Assembly: GCF_001552735.1 (NCBI RefSeq)
Contig: NZ_BCRT01000010.1
Span: 62,001 to 126,000 of the forward strand
DNA from: Sanguibacter suarezii NBRC 16159
GTDB taxonomy: Bacteria; Actinomycetota; Actinomycetes; Actinomycetales; Cellulomonadaceae
Direction of reading: 5' to 3'
Length of the DNA: 64,000 nucleotides
Below, in pieces: positions 33,108 to 41,791 of this stretch. The position numbers were made by a program, and so were the translations under genes. A model generated the notes under the pieces. The model was not told where the DNA came from and did not search any database. It saw only the letters and a list, made by a program, of their open reading frames with translations. The stretch's first letter is position 1. Each line of letters opens with the position of its first letter.

Positions 33108-33722
33108 ATGACCGTGCAGCGACGCCGGGTGGGTGTGATGGGTGGGACGTTCGACCCCATCCACAACGGCCACCTCGTCGCTGCCAGCGAGGTCGCCGCA
33201 CAGTTCGACCTGGACGAGGTGGTGTTCGTGCCGACCGGCGCGCCCTCGTTCAAGCAGCACCAGGACGTGAGCCCGGCGGAGCACCGCTATCTCATGACCG
33301 TGATCGCCACCGCGTCGAACCCCCGGTTCACCACGAGCCGGGTGGACATCGACCGGCCAGGGCTGACGTACACCGTCGACACGCTGCGGGACCTGCGCAG
33401 CCAGCGCCCGGACGACGACTTCTTCTTCATCACCGGTGCTGACGCGATCGAGCAGATCGCCACGTGGAAGAACGCCGACGAGCTGTGGGGCATGGCCCAC
33501 TTCGTGGCCGTCACCCGACCCGGGCACGTCCTGACGGTCGACGCCCTCCCCGCCGCTGTGGTCAGCGTGCTGGAGATCCCGGCGTTGGCGATCTCCTCCT
33601 CCGACTGCCGGGCGCGAGCCAAGGCAGGCAACCCGGTCTGGTACCTCGTGCCGGACGGCGTCGTGCAATACATCACGAAGTATGGACTGTATCGGGAGCC
33701 AGCTGTGAAGGTCGCGTCATGA
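33108..33722 (+). CDS. nadD: Nicotinate-nucleotide adenylyltransferase
   Basis: Makes deamido-NAD from nicotinate mononucleotide and ATP. 204 residues with the [12 protein letters not shown] nucleotidyltransferase motif at about 12-23, [11 protein letters not shown] near 45, [14 protein letters not shown] near 118 and [27 protein letters not shown] near the C-terminus (core given). ATG 33108 has an AAGGA site; an in-frame ATG 51 bp upstream overlaps the previous gene and is less likely. The stop overlaps the next start (ATGA). Confidence 0.96.
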   Translation: MTVQRRRVGVMGGTFDPIHNGHLVAASEVAAQFDLDEVVFVPTGAPSFKQHQDVSPAEHRYLMTVIATASNPRFTTSRVDIDRPGLTYTVDTLRDLRSQRPDDDFFFITGADAIEQIATWKNADELWGMAHFVAVTRPGHVLTVDALPAAVVSVLEIPALAISSSDCRARAKAGNPVWYLVPDGVVQYITKYGLYREPAVKVAS

Positions 33723-35248
33723 CGAATCCCACCGACGGTGCACCCCTGACCCGCCGACAGCTCCGTGAGCTGGCGGCGGCGCAGGCAGCCGGGCAGAGCC
33801 CAGCCCCGGCCGGAGAGACCCCGACGCCGCAGACGCCGCAGGCCGCTCCCGCGCCGCAGGCAGCCCCTCAGCCGGCAGCTCCGTCCCGGCCGGTGCCCCC
33901 GGCCGGTCCAGCCCCCGCAGGCCCGGCGACCACGGGCCGCCCGGCGACCCCGCCGATGCGGACCCGGTCCGTCCCGACCCCGGTCACCCCCTCCGAGGGC
34001 TTCGCCCCGGCGGGACCGGGCGCGGGACCCCAGACCCCCCTCGCCAGCCGCCGCTCGGCGATCCCCGGCCTCGTGCCGGACGACGCGGGCACCCCGGCGA
34101 GCCCGTCTGCCGGCCCCCGGACGAGCGCGCCCAGCCCGTCTGGACCGTCGAGCCCCGGGCGCGGCGCCGGCTCCGCACCGTCCGCCGGACAGGCAGGTGT
34201 GCCCTCACGCCGGTCCCTGCGGGAGCAGACCGCCTCGCACCGCGTGGTCATCGTCCCGCCCACCCAGTCGAGCGCGATCCGCACCATCGACGAGACCGGT
34301 GAGCTCTCCGGTGTCCTCGACCTCGGGTCAGGCCGCCCGGCGATGTCCGCACGCCAGCAGCCCGCTCGCACCACCGACGCGGCCCCCCGCCTGCAGCGAC
34401 TCTCGGTCCAGCAGGCACCCGGTCAGCGGGGACCAGCCCAGCAGGCACCTGCTCAGCAGGGCGCGCCGCAGCAAGCGCCCCAGCAGGGCGCGCCGCAGCG
34501 GTTGTCCGCCCAGGGGCTCGCCGGACAGCAGCAGCCCGGGGGAGCGCAGCAGACCTCGTGGTCGGCCCGTCCCGGCGTCACGCCGGCCGGCGACCGCCCG
34601 CAGACCTTCATGCCCCAGCGCCCTGCCACCCCCGGCGCCTCGCCGGTCCAGCCTGTCGACCCGGCCCAGGCACCGCTGCTGCGTGAGCAGGCAGCGCGCG
34701 AGCAGGCCATGCGGGAGCAGACGGCCCGTGACCAGGCGGCCCGGGCCGCCGCCGCGGGCGGGCTCCCGGCCTCGTGGCAGCCGACCACCCCACCCGCAGG
34801 CAGGCCCCAGGCGCCTCAGCCCGTGCAGGGTGCGCTGCGCCCGGCCGCGCCGCCGGCCGAGGACGCCCCGGCCCAGTTCCGCCAGCGCATCACGGCCCCC
34901 GGCTTCGAGCCGGTCCCCGCGCTGCAGCTTCCCGCGTCGAACGTGCCGGTGGCCGAGCTCGCCGAGGCGCTGCCCCAGTGGGAGGCCATCACGACGCCAC
35001 CACCTGCACCAGCGCGTGCGGTGGACGACGAGTACGACGACGATGACGACTTCGACGACGACGACGAGCCGGACCACAAGTACACCTGGTTGCACTATCT
35101 GATCCTTGTCGCGGTAGCGTTCGTCCTGGGGCTGATCATCTGGAAGGTCGGCCTGGAGGATCGCGGCGCCGCGTCGCCTGCCGATTCGGCTGCGAGTGTC
35201 GGCGTCGTCTTCGACGCCCCGAACGCGCCACACGACCATTACCTCTAA
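33719..35248 (+). CDS. Pro/Gln-rich single-pass membrane protein
   Basis: No named family recognised. The 509 residues begin [22 protein letters not shown], then about 350 residues are Pro, Ala and Gln rich with repeats of QQAP and QQGAPQ type (34430-34500), predicted disordered. An Asp cluster ([17 protein letters not shown]) leads to one transmembrane helix near 455-478 ([21 protein letters not shown]) and a 30-residue tail. Located between nadD and rsfS with ATGA coupling, a position often occupied by a poorly conserved LTRRQLREL-type membrane protein in Micrococcales. The long N-terminal part is probably cytoplasmic; function unknown. Confidence 0.75.
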   Translation: MTNPTDGAPLTRRQLRELAAAQAAGQSPAPAGETPTPQTPQAAPAPQAAPQPAAPSRPVPPAGPAPAGPATTGRPATPPMRTRSVPTPVTPSEGFAPAGPGAGPQTPLASRRSAIPGLVPDDAGTPASPSAGPRTSAPSPSGPSSPGRGAGSAPSAGQAGVPSRRSLREQTASHRVVIVPPTQSSAIRTIDETGELSGVLDLGSGRPAMSARQQPARTTDAAPRLQRLSVQQAPGQRGPAQQAPAQQGAPQQAPQQGAPQRLSAQGLAGQQQPGGAQQTSWSARPGVTPAGDRPQTFMPQRPATPGASPVQPVDPAQAPLLREQAAREQAMREQTARDQAARAAAAGGLPASWQPTTPPAGRPQAPQPVQGALRPAAPPAEDAPAQFRQRITAPGFEPVPALQLPASNVPVAELAEALPQWEAITTPPPAPARAVDDEYDDDDDFDDDDEPDHKYTWLHYLILVAVAFVLGLIIWKVGLEDRGAASPADSAASVGVVFDAPNAPHDHYL

Positions 35249-35256
35249 GGAGAGCT

Positions 35257-35703
35257 GTGCCTGCAACTGAACGTGCCATCGAACTGGCGATCACCGCGGC
35301 CCGCGCCGCCTCGGACCGCAAGGCTGCCGAGATCATCGCCCTCGACGTCAGTGAGCAGCTCGTCCTCACGGACGTCTTCCTCATCGCGTCGGGGAACAAC
35401 GAGCGCCAGGTGTCGGCGATCGTCGACGCCGTCGAGGAGGCCCTGCACAAGGAGGGCGTCAAGCCCATCCGCCGTGAGGGCAAGGGCGAGTCGCGCTGGG
35501 TCCTCATCGACTTCGGCGACATCGTCGTCCACGTCCAGCACGCCGAGGACCGCGTCTACTACGCCCTCGAGCGCCTGTGGAAGGACTGCCCGGTCATCGA
35601 GCTGCCTGAGGACGCCCGTGGCGGCGACGGCACCGCGCCCGAGTACGAGCCGGACGACTACGGCTACCCGCTCTCGGGGACGGACGTGGACGACGCCGTA
35701 TGA
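35257..35703 (+). CDS. rsfS: Ribosomal silencing factor RsfS
   Basis: Binds L14 on the 50S subunit and prevents subunit joining, slowing translation under starvation. 148 residues: AITAARAASDRKAAEIIALDVSEQL, then DVFLIASGNNERQVSAI and DFGDIVVHVQHAEDRVYYALERLW, the family core. An acidic C-terminal tail of about 35 residues follows. GTG 35257 follows TAAGGAG. The stop overlaps the next start (ATGA). Confidence 0.96.
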   Translation: MPATERAIELAITAARAASDRKAAEIIALDVSEQLVLTDVFLIASGNNERQVSAIVDAVEEALHKEGVKPIRREGKGESRWVLIDFGDIVVHVQHAEDRVYYALERLWKDCPVIELPEDARGGDGTAPEYEPDDYGYPLSGTDVDDAV

Positions 35704-36380
35704 GCGTCGGCTCTGTCATCTTCCTGCGGCACGGCCGGACGGCGTACAACGCGGTCGGCCGGCTGCAGGGGCAGGTGGACATCCCCCTCGACGAGGTGGG
35801 GCTGTGGCAGGCTCAGCACGGCGCCGAGGCGCTCGCTCGCATGCACGCCCCGTCCAAGGTCATCTCTTCTGACCTCGTCCGCGCCTGGGTCACGGCGGAG
35901 CACTACGCAGCCGCCGCCGGTGCGGTCGTGGTCGCCGAACCTCGCGTCCGTGAGCGCAGCTTCGGCGTGTGGGAAGGCCTGACCCGCGAGGAGATCGCGG
36001 CTGGATGGCCGGCCGAGTTCGAGCAGTGGCGGGGCGGAGCAGACCCGGTCGGGGTCGAGGCTGAGCCCCGGACCGCAGTGGCCGCCCGGGTCGCCGCTGC
36101 GGTGGACGAGCACGGGGCGGACCTGTCGTCGGGGGACACCCTCGTCGTCGTCGCGCACGGTGCGGCGATCACGCTGGGGATCACCGCGCTGCTCGGGCTG
36201 GACCCGGACACCTGGCGCGGGATCAGCGGGCTGAACAACGTCCACTGGAGCCACCTGGAGCGTTCGCGGGCCGGTTCGACGAGCAGCTGGCGGCTGGCCG
36301 CGCACAATGTGGGGGCCGGATTTCCGCTGGATCACTGGGACAGTGGGCCCGATTGGAATTTAGAGCCAACTTCGTTCTAA
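35700..36380 (+). CDS. Histidine phosphatase family protein
   Basis: Phosphoglycerate-mutase-like phosphatase of unknown substrate, in the rsfS operon as in many actinobacteria. 226 residues; the catalytic His11 lies in FLRHGRTAYN, RERSFGVWEGLTREE carries the acid residue near 85, and the second His is in VVVAHGAAITLG near 155. Its stop TAA at 36378-36380 is inside TAAGAT, which may be the -10 of the tRNA-Ala gene immediately downstream. Confidence 0.92.
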   Translation: MSVGSVIFLRHGRTAYNAVGRLQGQVDIPLDEVGLWQAQHGAEALARMHAPSKVISSDLVRAWVTAEHYAAAAGAVVVAEPRVRERSFGVWEGLTREEIAAGWPAEFEQWRGGADPVGVEAEPRTAVAARVAAAVDEHGADLSSGDTLVVVAHGAAITLGITALLGLDPDTWRGISGLNNVHWSHLERSRAGSTSSWRLAAHNVGAGFPLDHWDSGPDWNLEPTSF

Positions 36381-36426
36381 GATAACGATGCTTCGCCAAG
36401 CGGAGCGCAGGATCGAAGTCGGTTCT

Positions 36427-36499
36427 GGGGCTGTGGCGCAGCTGGTAGCGCACCTGCATGGCATGCAGGGGGTCAGGGGTTCGAGTCCCCTCAGCTCCA
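36427..36499 (+). tRNA. tRNA-Ala (GGC), copy 1
   Basis: Complete cloverleaf of 73 nt: acceptor GGGGCTG/CAGCTCC, D arm GCGC..GCGC, anticodon arm CCTGC/GCAGG with loop ATGGCAT (anticodon GGC, reads GCC), T arm with GGTTCGAGTCCC core, discriminator A. The next bases are CAT, so CCA is not encoded. Confidence 0.97.
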
Positions 36500-36511
36500 C
36501 ATCACGCACGA

Positions 36512-36545
36512 GGCTCGGACACTTCCCACGGGAAGAGTCCGGGCC
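36512..36545 (+). terminator. Terminator of tRNA-Ala copy 1
   Basis: GGCTCGGAC / GTCCGGGCC stem with inner CTTCC/GGAAG and CACG loop, followed by TTGTCT. Confidence 0.8.
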
Positions 36546-36889
36546 TTGTCTGCTTCCCGGGGATAACCCCACCCCCCACCCACGCCTCACCCCCACCCCA
36601 CGCCTCCACTTGCCGAACTCGTGAGCCAGGCCGGTGTCGCGGGCGAGAAAACGCCTCTCTCACGAGTTGGGCTGGGTGGGTCCCCTCGTGGGGGACTGGC
36701 CGTCGCCGTCGCCGCGGAGGTCTTCCGGCAGGGCATCAGGCTGCGCGACGACGCCCCGGGGACCGCCTGATCGGTGAACCCGGCGCAGTGACCTGGTGCC
36801 CGCGCCGTCACGGATTGGGACCAGAACGAAGTTTGGCCTACGATTACCAACGCTCCGGAAACGGGGTGCAGGAGCTCTTCGGAGATCCT
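36546..36889 (+). other. Region between the two tRNA-Ala genes
   Basis: No gene supported in about 340 bp. It contains a pyrimidine-rich run (about 36568-36608), a perfect 10-bp inverted repeat AACTCGTGAG (36616-36625) and CTCACGAGTT (36659-36668) that extends to 13 bp with one mismatch, and a promoter for the second tRNA: TTGGGA (36815-36820), 18 bp, TACGAT (36839-36844). Confidence 0.6.
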
Positions 36890-36962
36890 GGGGCTGTGGC
36901 GCAGCTGGTAGCGCACCTGCATGGCATGCAGGGGGTCAGGGGTTCGAGTCCCCTCAGCTCCA
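36890..36962 (+). tRNA. tRNA-Ala (GGC), copy 2
   Basis: Identical in all 73 positions to the copy at 36427-36499. Here the following bases are CCA (36963-36965), so the 3' CCA is encoded. Separate promoter and terminator, so the two copies are independent transcription units. Confidence 0.97.
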
Positions 36963-36967
36963 CCATC

Positions 36968-37013
36968 AGAGAAGTCCGAATCTCCCCGGCTCCGGGAAGG
37001 TTCGGACTTCTCT
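36968..37013 (+). terminator. Terminator of tRNA-Ala copy 2
   Basis: Perfect 13-bp outer stem AGAGAAGTCCGAA / TTCGGACTTCTCT with an inner CCCGG/CCGGG stem, starting 3 nt after the encoded CCA; followed by CGTTTCC. Confidence 0.85.
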
Positions 37014-37096
37014 CGTTTCCGCGAGCGGTTCCTCGTCGTCCTGACCGTTCCTCGAGCGCGATAGTGTCGTCACAGATCCCTGACGAAGGAGGCTGC

Positions 37097-38545
37097 GTGA
37101 GCACTGTCGAGGCGAAGACTGTGGCAGGGCGGGTCCGTGGCCGGTGGCACGGTGAGTGTGCGGTCTTTCGGGGCATCCCCTTTGCGGAGCCGCCGGTGGG
37201 TCCCCTCCGGTTCGCCGCGCCGGTGCCGCACGCCCCGTGGGACGGGGTGCGTGACGCTCTCGAGAACGGGGCGACGGCGCAGCGCGGGGGAGACTCCGAG
37301 CCCACGCTGATCCCAGAACCTTCGATCCCCGGACCGTCGACGCTCAACGTCAACGTCTTCACCCCGTCGCCGGGGACTGACGCCGCTCTGCCTGTCCTCG
37401 TCTACATCCACGGCGGGGGGTTCTTCGCCGGCTCGCCCGCGAGCCCGTGGTACGACGGCACAGCCTTCGCCCGGGACGGGGTGGTGACCGTCGTCATCTC
37501 CTACCGCCTCGGCTTCGAGGGTTTCGGATGGATCGAGGGAGCCCCGCACAACCGTGGCGTGCTCGACTGGATCCTGGCCCTGGAGTGGGTGCGGGACAAC
37601 ATCGCCTTCTTCGGCGGTGACCCTGGACGCATCACCATCTCGGGACAGTCCGCCGGGGGAGGAGCGGTCCTCACCCTGCTCGGGATCCCCAGCACGCACC
37701 ACCTCTTCCACGCCGTCTGCTCCATCTCGGGGGCGACGGCAGACATCGCTGCCGAGCGAGCCCAGGACTACGCGCGCGATCTGGCGGCGCGGGCCGAGGT
37801 CGCCCCAGACCGGGCAGGCTTCGAGTCGGTCCCCGAGGAGAGGCTCTTGGCGCTGCAGAAGCAGGCGATGGAGATCTCGGGCAAGCCCCTCGACGCGTTG
37901 CGGTCGCTGACCCAGGACGGGCTCAGCCTCGGCCCGGTCGTCGACGGCGAGCTCATCACGCGTCCGACCATCGACTCGATCCGGGCGGGCGCCGGCTCGC
38001 AGATCCCGCTCGTGCTGGGTGCCACCGACGACGAGTTCTCGAGCGTCGTGGCCTCGGCCGCGAAGCAGATGCGCTGGATCCCGGCCTCCCTGATGCTGGG
38101 CATGATCGGGCTAGGCGGAGCACGACGCCGCAGCTACCTGGCGGGCAACACGGAGGTCCGTCGCACAGGCACCGCCGCGGTGCTGGGCAGGTATCTCACC
38201 GACGCCGTGTTCCGCTCGGCCGTCCCGCGGATCGCCGAGACCCGCGGGGACGCACCCACCTGGGTCTATCGCTTCTCGTGGCGTTCGCCGGTGAACGGCC
38301 TCGCCACCCACTGCCTCGACGTGCCCTTCTTCTTCGACTGCCTCGGTGCGGAGCGGGTGGCGCAGGTCGCGGGGGAGAACCCGCCGCAGGCCCTGGCCAC
38401 CGAGGTCCACGACGCAGCCGTTCGTCTGGTCACCGCAGGCGACCCTGGCTGGCCGCGCTACGGAGCAGCCGGGACAACCCGCGTCTTCGACACCCCGGGT
38501 GGGGTGATCGAGGACGGCTACGCCTCGGTCCGGCCTCTCGTGTGA
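37097..38545 (+). CDS. Type-B carboxylesterase/lipase family protein
   Basis: Alpha/beta-hydrolase that likely hydrolyses carboxylic esters. 482 residues: GIPFAEPPVGPLRFAAP and NVNVFTPSP at the N-terminus, the oxyanion HGGGFFAGS near 100, nucleophile Ser in ISGQSAGGG near 187, acidic residue in GATDDEFSS near 313, and His in LATHCLDVPFFF near 410. No signal peptide, so cytoplasmic. GTG 37097 has a near-perfect AAGGAGG site; TAGTGT at 37061-37066 is a likely -10. The frame is open upstream through the tRNA, which is not coding. Single gene, convergent with the UvrA-like gene. Confidence 0.92.
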   Translation: MSTVEAKTVAGRVRGRWHGECAVFRGIPFAEPPVGPLRFAAPVPHAPWDGVRDALENGATAQRGGDSEPTLIPEPSIPGPSTLNVNVFTPSPGTDAALPVLVYIHGGGFFAGSPASPWYDGTAFARDGVVTVVISYRLGFEGFGWIEGAPHNRGVLDWILALEWVRDNIAFFGGDPGRITISGQSAGGGAVLTLLGIPSTHHLFHAVCSISGATADIAAERAQDYARDLAARAEVAPDRAGFESVPEERLLALQKQAMEISGKPLDALRSLTQDGLSLGPVVDGELITRPTIDSIRAGAGSQIPLVLGATDDEFSSVVASAAKQMRWIPASLMLGMIGLGGARRRSYLAGNTEVRRTGTAAVLGRYLTDAVFRSAVPRIAETRGDAPTWVYRFSWRSPVNGLATHCLDVPFFFDCLGAERVAQVAGENPPQALATEVHDAAVRLVTAGDPGWPRYGAAGTTRVFDTPGGVIEDGYASVRPLV

Positions 38546-38566
38546 GCCCGCCGCGTTGCCGGGCTC
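38544..38566. terminator. Hairpin between convergent esterase and UvrA-like genes
   Basis: GAGCCCG / CGGGCTC stem with a 9-nt loop, beginning inside the esterase stop codon and ending 7 nt before the stop of the minus-strand gene. Short bidirectional terminator by position. Confidence 0.5.
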
Positions 38567-38572
38567 TGCACG

Positions 38573-41134
38573 TCACGGTGTAGGGCCAGGTCCAGCGCCA
38601 GCGGCAGGTGCTGCGGCGAGGACGTCGGCGAGATAGCGCCCGGTCACGCTCTCGGCGACGCGGGTGATCTGCTCCGGGGTCCCGGTGGCCACGACGCGTC
38701 CCCCGGCGGTGCCGCCACCCGGGCCGAGGTCGATCACGTAGTCGGCGTTGGCGATCATGTCGAGGTCGTGCTCGATGACGACGACGGTGGCCCCGTGGGC
38801 GCGCAACCGCTCCAGCACGTCGAGCAGGACGCGGACGTCGAGGGGGTGCAGCCCGACGCTGGGCTCGTCGAGGACGAAGAGCGTGTCGGACTGGTCGCGC
38901 CCGAGCTCGCCCGCGAGCTTGAGCCGTTGAGCCTCCCCGCCCGAGAGCGCTGGGGTGTCCTCGCCCAGGGTGAGATAGCCCAGGCCCAGGTCCACCAGCG
39001 TCTGCAGCGTGCGTCGCGTACGGGGACGGTCCGCCAGCATCGTCACGGCCTGCCGGGTGGTCACCGACAGCAGTGCGGGCAGCGAGACCGGGTCGCCCCC
39101 GGAGACGGACAGCACGAGCTCCCGGCTGGCGGGGCCGTACCGGGTGCCGTCGCAGTCCGGGCACGGGATGTCGACGTCGGGCAGGAACTGCACGTCGAGG
39201 ACCACCTGCCCGGTCCCCTCGCACCGGGGGCACCGCAGGGACCCGGTGTTGTAGGAGAAGTCGGCGGCTGTCAGCCCGCGCGCGACGGCCTCGTCGGTGG
39301 CGGCGTAGGCGCGACGCAGGTCGTCCATGACACCGGAGTAGGTGGCCACGGTGGACCGGACGTTGATCCCGATGGGGGTCGCGTCGACGACGTCGACCCG
39401 GGCGATGCCCGGTGCATGCAGCGTGCGCACGTGCCTCGGCGCCTCCCCATGACCGCTGTGCGCCTGCAGCGCGGGGACCAGGCTGTCGAGGACGAGGGTG
39501 GTCTTGCCCGACCCCGACACCCCCGTGACCGCAGTGAGCCGGCCGACGGGCAGACGCACGTCGAGGGCGTGGACGGTGTGGATCGGGGTGGTGACCAGAT
39601 GGATGCTGTCGCTGTCGCGCACCTGCGCCTCACTCGCGCGCTCGCGGACGATGACGGGCTCGCGCCCGGCGAGGAAGCCGCCGATCAACGACGCCGGGTC
39701 CGCGCTGACGTCCTCGACGGTGCCGGTCGTCACGATGGTGCCTCCCTCGGCGCCCGAGCCCGGACCGATCTCGATCACCCAGTCCGCCTCCCGCAGCACC
39801 TGCACGTCGTGGTCGACCAGCACCACGGAGTTGCCGTCGGTCAGCAGGTCCTGCATGACGCCGACCAGTCCGTCGACGTTGGCCGGGTGGAGCCCGATGG
39901 ACGGCTCGTCGAGCACGTACAGCACGCCTGTGGTCTGGTTGCGCACGGCACGGGCGAGTTGGACCCGCTGGCGCTCGCCGGTGGAGAGGGTCGAGCTGGC
40001 GCGGTCGAGGGTGAGGTACCCCAGCCCGAGCTGGACCAGGCGCTGGGCCATCTCGGTGAACTGGTCCACGATCATGAGGGCCATCGGGTGCATCTCGCCC
40101 GGGAGCGTGGCGACCACGCTGCGCACCCAGGAGACGGCGTCGTCGAGCGTCTGTGCGCTCGCCTGGGCGAGGTCTATGCCTGCGACCTGGGTGCTGCGCG
40201 CTGCCGTGCTCAGGCGCGTGCCGTGGCAGTCCGGGCAGGTCTGAGCGGTGATGAACCTGTTCACCCGAGCCAGGCCCTTCTCGCTCGTGGCGTTCTTGAG
40301 CGCCTCCTGGACTGCGAGGCGGGCGTTGCGGTACGTGAAGTTCAGCTCGAACAGCTTGCCGGACTTGGACGGCACCGAGATGTGCTTCTTCTCCGAGGGG
40401 CCGTCCAGGACGATGGCCCGCTCAGCGTCGGTGAGATCGGCGTAGGGGACGTCGGTGCGCACCCCGAGCTCGGCGACCACCTGCGGCATGACCGTCAGCC
40501 CGAACATCGCCCAGGGCGCGACCGCCCCGCCGGCGATCGTCTTGGACGGGTCAGGGACAAGTGCGGCGTCGTCGACGTCCCGCACGACGCCGGTGCCTGA
40601 GCAGGTGGGGCACGCGCCGTCGGAGTTGAAGGCCAAGGACTCGGCGCCGGGCGGGGAGAACTGCGCGCCGCAGACTGGGCACACCAGGTCCAGGTCTGCC
40701 GCGACGTCGATGGTGGGGGACAGGCGGTGGCCGTTGGGGCACAGGTGGGACCCCAGGCGCGAGAACATCACCCGGAGCACGTTGAGCAGCTCGGTGGACG
40801 TGCCGAAGGTCGAGCGCACCCCCGGCACCCCCGGGCGCTGGCGCAGCGCGAGGGCAGCCGGGACGTGCGTGACACTGTCCACCGCGGCGCGAGAGGCCTG
40901 GGACATCCGGCGGCGGGTGTAGGTCGACAGCGCCTCGATGTAGCGGCGTGAGCCTTCGGCGTACAGCACTCCCATCGCCAGGGACGACTTGCCGGAGCCA
41001 GACACCCCGGCGATCGCGACGAGCTGGCGCAGGGGGATGTCGACGTCGACGTTCGTGAGGTTGTGCACCCGTGCGCCGCGGACCTGGGTCGCCAAGGGCG
41101 CGGTCGGATGGGTGCCGTCAGCCAGCCTGGCCAT
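38573..41134 (-). CDS. UvrA-like ABC ATPase, class II (UvrA2/DrrC type)
   Basis: 853-residue member of the excinuclease UvrA family. Two ABC modules: GVSGSGKSSL near 44 with LSTGERQRVQLARA and LYVLDEPSIGLHP, then GVSGSGKTTL near 500 with LSGGEAQRLKLAGEL and LFVLDEPSVGLHP. Zinc modules CPVCGAQF/CPTCSGTG/CPDCHGTR and CPRCEGTG/CPDCDGTR are present. Canonical UvrA has about 950 residues, so this shorter form fits UvrA2, which in actinomycetes is linked to DNA-intercalator tolerance (DrrC) rather than standard repair. No uvrB or uvrC is adjacent. ATG 41134 has AAGGAG 6 nt upstream; a perfect palindrome at 41154-41173 precedes it. Confidence 0.88.
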   Translation of the reverse strand: MARLADGTHPTAPLATQVRGARVHNLTNVDVDIPLRQLVAIAGVSGSGKSSLAMGVLYAEGSRRYIEALSTYTRRRMSQASRAAVDSVTHVPAALALRQRPGVPGVRSTFGTSTELLNVLRVMFSRLGSHLCPNGHRLSPTIDVAADLDLVCPVCGAQFSPPGAESLAFNSDGACPTCSGTGVVRDVDDAALVPDPSKTIAGGAVAPWAMFGLTVMPQVVAELGVRTDVPYADLTDAERAIVLDGPSEKKHISVPSKSGKLFELNFTYRNARLAVQEALKNATSEKGLARVNRFITAQTCPDCHGTRLSTAARSTQVAGIDLAQASAQTLDDAVSWVRSVVATLPGEMHPMALMIVDQFTEMAQRLVQLGLGYLTLDRASSTLSTGERQRVQLARAVRNQTTGVLYVLDEPSIGLHPANVDGLVGVMQDLLTDGNSVVLVDHDVQVLREADWVIEIGPGSGAEGGTIVTTGTVEDVSADPASLIGGFLAGREPVIVRERASEAQVRDSDSIHLVTTPIHTVHALDVRLPVGRLTAVTGVSGSGKTTLVLDSLVPALQAHSGHGEAPRHVRTLHAPGIARVDVVDATPIGINVRSTVATYSGVMDDLRRAYAATDEAVARGLTAADFSYNTGSLRCPRCEGTGQVVLDVQFLPDVDIPCPDCDGTRYGPASRELVLSVSGGDPVSLPALLSVTTRQAVTMLADRPRTRRTLQTLVDLGLGYLTLGEDTPALSGGEAQRLKLAGELGRDQSDTLFVLDEPSVGLHPLDVRVLLDVLERLRAHGATVVVIEHDLDMIANADYVIDLGPGGGTAGGRVVATGTPEQITRVAESVTGRYLADVLAAAPAAGAGPGPTP

Positions 41135-41153
41135 GGTGGGCTCCTTTCCGTCG

Positions 41154-41173
41154 GACCGGTCATGACACCGGTC
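41154..41173. promoter_or_regulatory. Palindrome upstream of the UvrA-like gene
   Basis: GACCGGT-CATGAC-ACCGGTC, a perfect 7-bp inverted repeat with 6-nt spacing, 19 bp before the ATG at 41134. Candidate operator in the 150-bp divergent region shared with the deaminase gene. Confidence 0.5.
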
Positions 41174-41283
41174 GCGCCTGCCCTTCACCATGCCCCCTGA
41201 GGTATCGTGGCGCTCGCCCTGGGCCTGCCCCGCCCGCCCGCCGGGAGGCACGGGTCTCACCCGATCCATGATTGGGTGGTGCC

Positions 41284-41775
41284 ATGACGACTTCTTCACC
41301 GCTCACCGCCCTGGACCGCGACCACCTGCGCCGATGCGTCGACCTGGCCCGAGAGGCGCTCGACGCAGGAGACGAGCCCTTCGGTTCGATCCTCGTCGAC
41401 GACACCGGGGTCGAGGTGTTCGCGGACCGCAACCGGGTGTCCGGCGGTGACCACACCCAGCACCCGGAGTTCGCGATCGCCCGCTGGGCTGTCACTCACC
41501 TCACGCCCGCGCAACGCGCCCAGGCGACGGTGTACACCTCCGGCGAGCACTGCCCCATGTGCTCGGCTGCGCACGCCTGGGTCGGTCTGGACCGGATCGT
41601 CTACGCCAGCAGCAGCGAGCAGCTCTCCCAGTGGCACCGCGAGTGGGGGATCCCGGCGGGCCCGGTCGCCTCGCTCCCGGTGAACGCGGTGGCGCCCGCG
41701 GTCCCCGTCTCCGGGCCCGACGACGAGCTGAGCGAGCAGGTGCGGGCGCTCCACGCACGACTGCTCGGCGTCTAG
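41284..41775 (+). CDS. Nucleoside/nucleobase deaminase (zinc-dependent CDA fold)
   Basis: 163 residues of the cytidine-deaminase-like superfamily. The zinc site is TQHPEFAIARWA (His plus catalytic Glu) near residue 60 and SGEHCPMCSAAH near 89 (two Cys). The pattern HPE..CPMCSAA resembles guanine deaminase or tRNA-adenosine deaminase relatives; with GDEPFGSILVDD at the N-terminus guanine deaminase-like activity is the best guess. ATG 41284 is preferred to GTG 41272. Divergent from the UvrA-like gene. Confidence 0.88.
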   Translation: MTTSSPLTALDRDHLRRCVDLAREALDAGDEPFGSILVDDTGVEVFADRNRVSGGDHTQHPEFAIARWAVTHLTPAQRAQATVYTSGEHCPMCSAAHAWVGLDRIVYASSSEQLSQWHREWGIPAGPVASLPVNAVAPAVPVSGPDDELSEQVRALHARLLGV

Positions 41776-41791
41776 CGGGCGGCTCGCTGAG

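Noticed and set aside
36427-36965. Duplicated tRNA-Ala as attachment sites of an integrated element
   Set aside because: The repeat covers the whole tRNA rather than its 3' part, and only 390 bp without integrase or cargo lie between.
38768-40600. 610-codon plus-strand frame opposite the UvrA-like gene
   Set aside because: Shadow of the minus-strand gene; no ribosome binding site, no domain pattern.
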